A stretch of DNA of 5,265 nucleotides from Clostridiales bacterium (lineage in GTDB: Bacteria; Bacillota; Clostridia; Oscillospirales; Oscillospiraceae). Both the position numbers and the translations under genes were made by a program. Of this stretch, positions 1 through 4,864 are shown piece by piece; position 1 is the stretch's first letter; every line of letters starts with the position of its first letter. The stretch lies in contig JAAYCC010000207.1 in the NCBI GenBank assembly GCA_012729875.1, forward strand, positions 1 to 5,265, given 5' to 3'. The notes under the pieces were generated by a model. The model ran no database searches. It was given only the letters and a program-made list of their open reading frames with translations, and was not told the origin of the DNA.

Positions 1-1
1 A

Positions 2-970
2 CAGACAGTGGCGTATCTTAGAATATGCTCCGTCGGCATGGTTTTTATTGTAGCATTCAACGCTGTAAGCGGCATTTTTCGCGGCGTAGGCAACTCCAAA
101 TCGCCCCTGCTCTTTATAACGATTTCCTGCTGCATAAACATTGTCGGCGATCTTATACTTGTAGGTATATTCAAGCTGGATGCGGCCGGTGCCGCCATCG
201 CGACCGTTTTGGCACAGGCTATAAGCGTCATATTTTCGCTGGTAAAGATCAAGCGCGGAGGACTGCCCTTCGAGGTCACGCGCGGCGACTTCAAAAATTC
301 AGGGAGGAAATTAGGCGAGATCATCAAAATAGGCGGCCCGATCGCCGCCGAAGAGGGCCTCGTAAGCGTGTCATTCCTTATCCTCATGGGTATTATTAAT
401 ACTCTGGGACTCGTGGCCTCCGCCAGTATCGGTATAGCGGAAAAGCTGTTTTTGTTCCTTGCCATAGTGCCTCTGTCATTTATGTCGGGGCTGTCTGCGT
501 TCGTGGCGCAGAATGTGGGAGCAAGGCAGGAGAGAAGAGCGCTGCAGGCTACGAGAATCGCTATGGGCGTCTCCTTCTGCTTCGGGATTCTAATGTTCCT
601 TATGACATATTTTGAGGGTGATCTTCTGGCCCAATGCTTTGAGAAGAACCCGGCTGTCATTGATGCCACTGCTGATTATCTGCGGGGCGTTTCCGGCGAA
701 TACCTGCTAATTCCGATTGTATTTTGTTTTCTGGGCTACTTCAACGGTGTGGGAAAGACCCGCTTTGTGCTCATTGAGGGACTTGTCGCATCCTTTCTTG
801 TCAGGATACCACTGTCCTATTACTTCAGCCGCCTGCCTGACACAGACCTCTATACTATAGCTTTGGCGGTGCCGGTTTCAGCCATGGTCAGCCTTATCAT
901 GTGTGTGGGCTATTTTGTTTTTGTGAGAAAGGAAAGGCTGAAATTGAATGTGTCTGCCCGGCGGGAATAA
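2..970 (+). CDS. MATE-family multidrug/cation efflux transporter, 5'-truncated by the window edge
   Basis: This is an inner-membrane antiporter of the MATE (NorM/MepA-like) family, which exports cationic drugs or metabolites using a Na+ or H+ gradient; the substrate cannot be read from sequence. The visible part is about 322 codons against a usual 440-460, so roughly the first third lies to the left. The frame is open to base 2, so the GTG at 8 is an internal valine and not a start. Numbering from that GTG, I count nine hydrophobic segments (about 6-24, 33-54, 59-79, 114-133, 143-165, 182-202, 231-247, 253-272, 283-306), which fit TM4-TM12 of the twelve-helix fold. Family signatures include FRGVGNSKSPL near 24-34, the N-x-x-x-D pattern at 44-48, GAAIATVLAQ at 61-70 and AQNVGA at 167-172, the last in the second MATE repeat. 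The C-terminus is short and basic (VRKERLKLNVSARRE). The gene ends in TAA and is followed by its own terminator. Family assignment is firm; the subfamily is not. Confidence 0.93.
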   Translation, partial: QTVAYLRICSVGMVFIVAFNAVSGIFRGVGNSKSPLLFITISCCINIVGDLILVGIFKLDAAGAAIATVLAQAISVIFSLVKIKRGGLPFEVTRGDFKNSGRKLGEIIKIGGPIAAEEGLVSVSFLILMGIINTLGLVASASIGIAEKLFLFLAIVPLSFMSGLSAFVAQNVGARQERRALQATRIAMGVSFCFGILMFLMTYFEGDLLAQCFEKNPAVIDATADYLRGVSGEYLLIPIVFCFLGYFNGVGKTRFVLIEGLVASFLVRIPLSYYFSRLPDTDLYTIALAVPVSAMVSLIMCVGYFVFVRKERLKLNVSARRE

Positions 971-992
971 ATAATATATTTTTATAGCTCTT

Positions 993-1023
993 TAGCAGGC
1001 TTAAAATAAAGCCTGCTATTTTT
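993..1023 (+). terminator. Rho-independent terminator of the MATE gene
   Basis: A perfect 10-bp stem, TAGCAGGCTT (993-1002) against AAGCCTGCTA (1009-1018), encloses a six-base loop AAAATA and is followed directly by five T (1019-1023). It lies 22 nt after the MATE stop and before the next promoter, so it separates the transporter from the XRE gene. Confidence 0.88.
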
Positions 1024-1036
1024 ATGGAAAGTCAGC

Positions 1037-1064
1037 TTGACATTTTGGCGGAAGTCGCTATAAT
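1037..1064 (+). promoter_or_regulatory. Consensus sigma-A promoter of the XRE-type regulator gene
   Basis: A perfect -35 box TTGACA (1037-1042) and a perfect -10 box TATAAT (1059-1064) are separated by 16 bp. Transcription should start near 1071, leaving a leader of about 36 nt before the GTG start at 1107. Both hexamers match the consensus exactly, so expression should be strong unless repressed; this suits a small regulator that may control itself, although no operator is evident. Confidence 0.85.
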
Positions 1065-1095
1065 AGAAATATGGAAAGCATACTTTACGAAGAAA

Positions 1096-1101
1096 GAGGG
1101 G
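1096..1101 (+). promoter_or_regulatory. Ribosome binding site deciding the GTG start of the XRE gene
   Basis: GAGGGG lies 5 nt upstream of GTG 1107. No such site precedes ATG 1071, which also coincides with the predicted transcription start. The site therefore argues for the 66-residue form of the protein over a 78-residue one. Confidence 0.75.
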
Positions 1102-1106
1102 AAATT

Positions 1107-1307
1107 GTGAAAAACAGATTAGAGGAAATCCGCAAAGCTAAAGGAATAAAGCAGGAAGAACTGGCCTCGGCTCTTGAAGTCTCCAGACAGACAATAGGTT
1201 CTTTGGAAAACGGGCGCTACAATCCTTCGATTATGCTTGCTTTTAAGATTGCTCGGTTTTTTAATATGAGTATTGAAGATATTTTTATTTACGAGGACGA
1301 AAACTAA
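1107..1307 (+). CDS. Small XRE/Cro-CI family helix-turn-helix transcriptional regulator (66 aa)
   Basis: This is a single-domain DNA-binding protein of the XRE (HTH_3) type, cytoplasmic and presumably a dimeric repressor or regulator. The protein begins MKNRLEEIRKAKGIKQEELA; helix 2 of the HTH lies near residues 15-22 and the recognition helix near 26-35 (SRQTIGSLENG). FFNMSIEDIFIYEDEN is the usual C-terminal helix of this 65-70-residue subgroup. I chose GTG 1107 rather than the in-frame ATG 1071 because the promoter -10 box ends at 1064, which puts the ATG at the transcription start with no ribosome site, whereas GAGGGG (1096-1101) sits 5 nt before the GTG. Members of this subgroup often precede a small membrane protein, but no intact partner follows here. 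Base composition is about 38% GC by hand count, clearly lower than alaS. The family is certain; the target genes are unknown. Confidence 0.92.
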   Translation: MKNRLEEIRKAKGIKQEELASALEVSRQTIGSLENGRYNPSIMLAFKIARFFNMSIEDIFIYEDEN

Positions 1308-1319
1308 TTAAACTAATTA
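1302..1319 (+). repeat. Tandem 9-bp direct repeat across the stop codon of the XRE gene
   Basis: AACTAATTA occurs twice without a gap (1302-1310 and 1311-1319). The first copy contains the TAA stop (1305-1307) and the second supplies another TAA in the same frame (1314-1316), giving a double stop. The unit is short and AT-rich, so it may be a slippage product with no function. Confidence 0.5.
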
Positions 1320-1324
1320 GAAGA

Positions 1325-1367
1325 TCATAACTCCATTACAGTATCGGTTTAGTAATATTTGTTATGA
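1325..1367 (+). repeat. Two-step imperfect inverted repeat in the spacer after the XRE gene
   Basis: The outer arms TCATAAC (1325-1331) and GTTATGA (1361-1367) are perfectly complementary. Inside them ATTAC (1335-1339) pairs with GTAAT (1352-1356), leaving a 3/4-nt internal loop and a 12-nt apical loop. It could be a weak hairpin at the end of the XRE transcript or a protein-binding dyad. No T-run follows, so it is not a normal intrinsic terminator, and no other terminator for the XRE gene is seen between 1308 and the alaS promoter. Confidence 0.4.
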
Positions 1368-1405
1368 CTTGCATTGTTATTGCTTTCTGCCTTCTTGTCA
1401 GTACA

Positions 1406-1419
1406 CAACAAATTTGTTG
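1406..1419. promoter_or_regulatory. Perfect 14-bp palindrome overlapping the alaS -35 box (candidate operator)
   Basis: CAACAAATTTGTTG reads identically on both strands, and its last three bases are the first three of the -35 hexamer TTGACA. It sits inside a wider dyad: TTGTCA (1395-1400) and TGACAA (1418-1423) are inverted copies of each other. A protein bound here would cover the -35 region of the alaS promoter, a typical position for repression. That it is an operator is inference; the dyad itself is seen directly. Confidence 0.45.
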
Positions 1420-1444
1420 ACAATTGCGGTTTTTATGGTAAAAT
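1417..1444 (+). promoter_or_regulatory. Sigma-A promoter of the alaS-HIT operon
   Basis: A perfect -35 box TTGACA (1417-1422) and a -10 box TAAAAT (1439-1444, five of six matches) are spaced by 16 bp. Transcription should begin near 1451, just ahead of the T-box leader, giving a leader of about 275 nt before alaS. The position upstream of a complete T-box structure supports the assignment. Confidence 0.78.
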
Positions 1445-1626
1445 TATATGGCTGAATTTATATATATTGCTATGAAAAAGTCAGCGAAGGGAACGCAGTG
1501 CTAAGCGAGGGGGAAATGGTGAGAGCTCCCCATGTGCGCTTTTCGCAGCCGCTTTGGAGCGCCCCGCGAGAGCGGGCGGCCGGTCGCCGATATCCGATCT
1601 CCGAGAGACCCCGGATGGGGTGAATT

Positions 1627-1659
1627 AGGGTGGTACCGCGAAGTTACGCTTTCGCCCCT
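1627..1659 (+). promoter_or_regulatory. T-box antiterminator helix
   Basis: AGGG (1627-1630) pairs with CCCT (1656-1659), and GCG (1638-1640) pairs with CGC (1653-1655). This leaves the seven-base bulge TGGTACC (1631-1637) that captures the free tRNA 3' end. It uses CGCCCCT, which is also needed by the terminator stem, so the two structures exclude each other. Confidence 0.9.
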
Positions 1660-1684
1660 ATGCAGGGGACGATAGCGTTTTTTT
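1646..1684 (+). terminator. T-box regulated intrinsic terminator ahead of alaS
   Basis: ACGCT (1646-1650) pairs with AGCGT (1674-1678); after one T-T mismatch TCG (1652-1654) pairs with CGA (1670-1672); then CCCCT (1655-1659) pairs with AGGGG (1664-1668), with A1669 bulged and loop ATGC (1660-1663). A run of seven T (1678-1684) follows. This form is expected when tRNA-Ala is fully charged, stopping transcription before alaS. Confidence 0.92.
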
Positions 1685-1686
1685 AT

Positions 1687-1705
1687 ATTGATATTGATTA
1701 TTGAT
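1687..1705 (+). repeat. Triple ATTGAT repeat between T-box terminator and alaS RBS
   Basis: ATTGAT occurs at 1687-1692, 1693-1698 and 1700-1705. The stretch is AT-rich and apparently unstructured, which would keep the downstream ribosome site open. No specific function is claimed. Confidence 0.4.
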
Positions 1706-1713
1706 AGTGTTTT

Positions 1714-1718
1714 AGGAG
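1714..1718 (+). promoter_or_regulatory. Ribosome binding site of alaS
   Basis: AGGAG, within TAGGAGAG, ends 9 nt before ATG 1728. It lies outside both T-box alternative structures, so control acts on transcription rather than on access to this site. Confidence 0.8.
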
Positions 1719-1727
1719 AGAAATAAA

Positions 1728-4367
1728 ATGGAAAAGTACGGACTTAACGAGCTCAGAGAAAAATTCCTGGCATTTTTCGAAACTAAGGGGCACCTGCGTC
1801 TGCCAAGCTTTTCGCTTATTCCGCAGAACGACCCGTCTCTGCTGCTGATAAACGCCGGCATGTCCCCTATGAAGACATGGTTTACCGGCGAGCAGGAGCC
1901 GCCGTGCAGGCGGGTCACCACCTGTCAGAAGTGCATCCGCACTCCGGACATTGAAAACATCGGCAAGACAGCCCGCCACGGCACCTATTTTGAGATGCTG
2001 GGCAACTTCTCCTTTGGGGACTATTTTAAGAAAGAAGCCATCAACTGGGCATGGGAGTTTCTGACAAGTCCGCAATGGGTCGGCCTTGATCCAGACAGGC
2101 TCTATCCCTCCGTCTACCTTGAAGATGGCGAGGCGGCCGAGATCTGGCGAAACGACATCGGGATGCCCGACGAGCGAATTTTCCGCTTCGGGAAAGAGGA
2201 CAACTTCTGGGAGCACGGCTCCGGTCCGTGCGGCCCCTGCTCAGAGATATACTATGACCGCGGACCGGAATTCGGCTGCGGCAAGCCGGGCTGTACCGTC
2301 GGCTGCGACTGCGACCGATTTATAGAGGTCTGGAACCTCGTCTTCACGCAGTTCGGCAACGACGGCAAAAACAACTACACCGAGCTTGTTCAAAAGAACA
2401 TCGACACCGGTATGGGGCTGGAGAGACTTGCGGTAGTCTGCCAGGGCGTGGACAGCCTGTTCGATGTTGACACCGTCATGAACATAACAAACAAGGTATC
2501 TGAGATAACCGGTGCGACCTACAATCAGACGCATGAGCGCGACGTATCCCTGCGCATTATTACCGACCATATCCGCTCCTCGACTTTCATGATCTGCGAC
2601 GGCGTTCTGCCGTCTAATGAGGGGCGAGGCTATGTTCTGCGCCGTCTGCTCCGCCGTGCGGCGCGTCACGGACGTCTCCTGGGCGTCACGGAGCCCTTCC
2701 TCTATGAGGTCTGCGATACAGTTGTTGACGAGAATGCAAATGCATACCCCGAGCTTGCGCAGCGCCGGGACTATATCACCCGTGTCATAAGGACAGAGGA
2801 GGAAAACTTTGCCCGCACCATTGACACAGGCATAAAAATATTCAACGACTATATGGAAGAATTCAAGGCAGCCGGCGAGATGGTCTTTTCCGCCGAAGCC
2901 GCCTTCAAGCTCCACGACACATACGGTTTCCCGATAGACCTGACTGAGGAGATGGCGGGGGAGCAGGGGCTGTCAGTGGACCGTACGGCATTTGCCGAGT
3001 GCCTGAAAGAACAGAAAGACCGCGCCCGCGCCGCCCGCGGCGATATGTCCGAGGCATGGCAGGGCGTTGATCTGGGACTGGACAACACTCCCACCGTCTT
3101 TACCGGATACGAAGCCCTGGAGGACAGGGCGAAGCTTCTCGCTATAGTCATAGATAACGAAATCAGCTCCAGCATTGGCGAGGGCACTGAGGGCTTTATC
3201 GTTCTGGACAGGACCCCGTTCTACGCCGAAAAGGGCGGACAGGTCGCCGACCACGGCGTGATAAAGCTCGGCGGGAGCGAGTTCACCGTCACCGACGTCC
3301 AGTACAACAAGGGAGAGAAGATACTGCACCACGGCGTAATGTCCAAGGGCAGACTGTCCGTGGACGACGAAGTGACCGCATGCGTGGATACTGTTCGCCG
3401 TAAAGCGATTATGCGCGCACACAGCGCGACGCACCTTCTGCAGAAGGCTCTGCGCACAGTGGTGGGCGACCATGTGGAACAGGCCGGCTCCCTTGTCGAG
3501 CCCGACAAGCTCCGCTTTGACTTTACCCACTATTCCGCTATCTCCGAGGAAGAGCTGGACAAGATTGAAAAAATGGTCAACGAGACTATTCTTGAGGATT
3601 ATCCGGTTGAAATAAGGGAGATGCCGATTGACGAGGCAAAAAAGCTGGGCGCTATGGCTCTGTTTTCCGAGAAATACGGCAGTATGGTACGCGTTGTATC
3701 CATGGGGGATTACTCAATCGAACTCTGCGGCGGCACCCACCTCGGCAACACAGCCAAGATAGGCCCCTTCCGTATCCTGAGCGAGTTTTCCGTCGCCTCC
3801 GGAGTGCGGCGCATAGAGGCAATAACCGGAGAGCTTGTGATGGATGAGATGCGCCGCGGGTCGAAGGTCGTCCGCAACATCTCAGAGGCTATGAAGACCA
3901 ATCCTGCGGAGATTGAGGATAAATTCGAGCAGCTCCTGGCCGAGTTCAAAAGCTCCAGGAAGCTGGTGGAGAAGCTTCAGGCACAGCAGCTCAAGCTGGA
4001 GGCTGAGCGCGTGCTGTTCGGAGCCAAGACCGTCAAGGGCCTCAGGATAATAACCGGAGTGTTCCCCGACATGACTGGAGACGAGCTGCGGCAGATGGGA
4101 GATATGCTCCGCGACCGCGACGAAAACGCAGTCGCCGTTCTGGCGTCCTCGACCGGCGGTAAGATCGCCGTTGCATCGGTCTGCGGCGATGGAGCCATCA
4201 AAAAAGGCGTCCGGGCGGGGGATCTTATAAAGCATGTCACCTCCATCACAGGGGGCAGCGGAGGCGGAAAGCCCGAGCGCGCGATGGGCGGAGCCAAGGA
4301 TGAGCTGAAGCTTGACGATGCTCTTGCAAGTGTGGACAATTTTGTTGACGAAAAGGTAAAGGACTGA
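1728..4367 (+). CDS. alaS: Alanine--tRNA ligase (AlaRS), full length, 879 aa
   Basis: This cytoplasmic class II synthetase joins L-alanine to tRNA-Ala using ATP and clears Ser-/Gly-tRNA-Ala in an editing domain. The length matches the usual 870-880 residues. The catalytic domain starts at the N-terminus and holds TARHGTYFEMLGNFSFGDYF (81-100) and the motif 3 stretch DTGMGLERLAV (226-236). SNEGRGYVLRRLLRRAARHG (296-315) and HDTYGFPID (396-404) contain N297 and D397, which I align with the E. coli residues reading the G3:U70 pair. The editing domain carries the zinc-type ligands H565 and H569 (HSATH) and C667 and H671 (CGGTH). A likely coiled coil (about 724-765) leads to the DHHA1/C-Ala domain with GGSGGGKPERAMGG (842-855). 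A cysteine cluster (C184, C189, C193, C195) before DRFIEVWNLVFTQF is typical of clostridial AlaRS. All key motifs are intact. It follows a T-box and shares an operon with the HIT gene. Confidence 0.98.
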   Translation: MEKYGLNELREKFLAFFETKGHLRLPSFSLIPQNDPSLLLINAGMSPMKTWFTGEQEPPCRRVTTCQKCIRTPDIENIGKTARHGTYFEMLGNFSFGDYFKKEAINWAWEFLTSPQWVGLDPDRLYPSVYLEDGEAAEIWRNDIGMPDERIFRFGKEDNFWEHGSGPCGPCSEIYYDRGPEFGCGKPGCTVGCDCDRFIEVWNLVFTQFGNDGKNNYTELVQKNIDTGMGLERLAVVCQGVDSLFDVDTVMNITNKVSEITGATYNQTHERDVSLRIITDHIRSSTFMICDGVLPSNEGRGYVLRRLLRRAARHGRLLGVTEPFLYEVCDTVVDENANAYPELAQRRDYITRVIRTEEENFARTIDTGIKIFNDYMEEFKAAGEMVFSAEAAFKLHDTYGFPIDLTEEMAGEQGLSVDRTAFAECLKEQKDRARAARGDMSEAWQGVDLGLDNTPTVFTGYEALEDRAKLLAIVIDNEISSSIGEGTEGFIVLDRTPFYAEKGGQVADHGVIKLGGSEFTVTDVQYNKGEKILHHGVMSKGRLSVDDEVTACVDTVRRKAIMRAHSATHLLQKALRTVVGDHVEQAGSLVEPDKLRFDFTHYSAISEEELDKIEKMVNETILEDYPVEIREMPIDEAKKLGAMALFSEKYGSMVRVVSMGDYSIELCGGTHLGNTAKIGPFRILSEFSVASGVRRIEAITGELVMDEMRRGSKVVRNISEAMKTNPAEIEDKFEQLLAEFKSSRKLVEKLQAQQLKLEAERVLFGAKTVKGLRIITGVFPDMTGDELRQMGDMLRDRDENAVAVLASSTGGKIAVASVCGDGAIKKGVRAGDLIKHVTSITGGSGGGKPERAMGGAKDELKLDDALASVDNFVDEKVKD

Positions 4368-4373
4368 AGGAGG
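4368..4373 (+). promoter_or_regulatory. Strong ribosome binding site deciding the GTG start of the HIT gene
   Basis: A perfect AGGAGG follows the alaS stop codon directly and ends 7 nt before GTG 4381. The next in-frame ATG (4450-4452) lies past the conserved CIFCKIIAGEIP N-terminus, so the GTG is the real start. Confidence 0.88.
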
Positions 4374-4380
4374 TATATCC

Positions 4381-4722
4381 GTGTCAGACTGCATTTTCTG
4401 TAAAATAATTGCGGGGGAGATCCCTTCCGACAAGATCTATGAGGACGACATGACCGTCGCGTTCCGCGACCTGCACCCGCAGGCGCCCGTCCACTTTCTG
4501 GTGGTTCCAAAGAAACACATAGAGTGCGCGGCTGATATCACTGCGGAGAATTCCGCAGAGGTTGCCCGCTGCTTTGAGGTCATTGCAAAGCTGGCGGAGC
4601 AGGAGAAGCTCCAGGGCGGCTTCCGCGTTATCAACAACTGCGGCGAAAATGCCGGACAGACTGTACCTCATATCCATTTCCATGTCCTTGCAGGAGAGGT
4701 AATGGGGGAGAAGATCATCTGA
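4381..4722 (+). CDS. HIT-family (histidine triad) nucleotide-binding hydrolase, HinT-like, 113 aa
   Basis: This small cytoplasmic protein has the HinT fold, whose members hydrolyse purine nucleoside phosphoramidates and aminoacyl-adenylates as homodimers. The start CIFCKIIAGEIPSDKIYEDD (4-23) is the classic family opening; F38-L-V-V-P-K-K-H46 marks the central strand and N86/N90 precede the triad. The signature HIHFH (H97, H99, H101), followed by VLAG, gives the catalytic histidines. C4, C7 and H46 could form the metal site found in part of this family. The length is normal for the short HinT type (110-140). It lies 13 nt behind alaS with its own strong RBS and before a terminator, so it is co-transcribed with alaS. 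Because HinT proteins can hydrolyse aminoacyl-AMP, a role in clearing leaked alanyl-adenylate is an attractive inference but unproven. Confidence 0.96.
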   Translation: MSDCIFCKIIAGEIPSDKIYEDDMTVAFRDLHPQAPVHFLVVPKKHIECAADITAENSAEVARCFEVIAKLAEQEKLQGGFRVINNCGENAGQTVPHIHFHVLAGEVMGEKII

Positions 4723-4729
4723 AAATCAA

Positions 4730-4761
4730 GGCGGGCCGGTGAGGTATCGGCCCGCTGTTTT
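4730..4761 (+). terminator. Rho-independent terminator of the alaS-HIT operon
   Basis: GCGGGCCGGT (4731-4740) pairs with ATCGGCCCGC (4746-4755), a 10-bp GC-rich stem with one G-T wobble and loop GAGGT (4741-4745). It is followed by TGTTTT (4756-4761). It begins 8 nt after the HIT stop codon and closes the operon before comEC. Confidence 0.88.
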
Positions 4762-4798
4762 CAAGAATAACGCACAGCTATATTGTTGTAGTGTTTTT

Positions 4799-4807
4799 TG
4801 ATATCAT
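4799..4807 (+). promoter_or_regulatory. Possible extended -10 promoter for the ComEC-like gene
   Basis: TGATATCAT fits the extended -10 form TGnTATAAT with five of six matches in the hexamer (TATCAT, 4802-4807). No good -35 box lies 16-18 bp upstream. Transcription would start near 4814, inside or just after the perfect palindrome GCCGGCCGGC (4811-4820). It lies between the operon terminator and the next gene, where a promoter is expected, but the match alone is modest. Confidence 0.38.
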
Positions 4808-4840
4808 GCTGCCGGCCGGCGGTTTGTGACAGGTGGTATT

Positions 4841-4864
4841 ATGAATATAAAGTACCATGCGTAA
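4841..4864 (+). CDS. Possible seven-codon mini-ORF overlapping the comEC start (speculative)
   Basis: ATG 4841 opens a frame reading MNIKYHA and stopping at TAA 4862-4864. It is preceded by AGGTGG (4831-4836) with 4 nt between, the best Shine-Dalgarno sequence in this region. Its stop overlaps the first codons of the ComEC-like gene (ATG 4857), whose own start has only a weak AAAG upstream. It may be a coupling or leader peptide, or just a chance ATG near a displaced ribosome site. Confidence 0.3.
   Translation: MNIKYHA

Larger units (their letters stand above)
1451..1684 (+). promoter_or_regulatory. Alanine-responsive T-box leader (tRNA-sensing riboswitch) of alaS
   Basis: T-box RNAs bind a cognate tRNA: the specifier pairs with the anticodon, and an uncharged 3' end pairs with the antiterminator bulge and permits read-through. 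The hallmark AGGGTGGTACCGCG is at 1627-1640, with bulge TGGT able to pair with the ACCA end of a tRNA carrying A73, as tRNA-Ala does. Stem I includes AGCG (1504-1507) with CGCT (1537-1540), an apical GGGGA/TCCCC helix (1510-1514/1527-1531) enclosing the conserved GGTGAGAG stretch, and a lower helix CGAAG/CTTTG (1485-1489/1552-1556). By alignment to the usual specifier-to-TTGGAG spacing, the specifier is GCC (1548-1550, alanine). A CCCGC-GAGA-GCGGG hairpin (1563-1576) and an ATCCG/CGGAT helix (1592-1616) occupy the Stem II/III region. The exact 5' boundary is inferred from the promoter. Confidence 0.95.

Noticed and set aside
8..10. GTG at 8 as the start of the MATE gene
   Set aside because: The frame is open to the window edge, and the protein would lack the first three helices; it is an internal valine codon.
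25..399. Open reading frame of 124 codons inside the MATE gene, other frame
   Set aside because: Arginine-rich, no family resemblance, wholly inside the transporter gene.
1561..1620. GC-rich hairpins that could suggest a tRNA or separate small RNA
   Set aside because: They fit the Stem II/III region of the T-box leader, and no cloverleaf, anticodon arm or T-loop is present.
2086..2325. 79-codon frame on the + strand inside alaS
   Set aside because: Low-complexity Ser/Thr/Ala/Arg composition and fully contained in the catalytic domain coding region.
1698..4683. Long minus-strand frames opposite alaS and the HIT gene
   Set aside because: They lie antisense to well-recognised genes, show no domain motifs and are the expected shadows of GC-rich coding sequence.
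4811..4820. Perfect palindrome GCCGGCCGGC upstream of comEC
   Set aside because: Ten bases of only G and C; such palindromes are common in GC-rich DNA, and no second copy or link to a regulator is seen.
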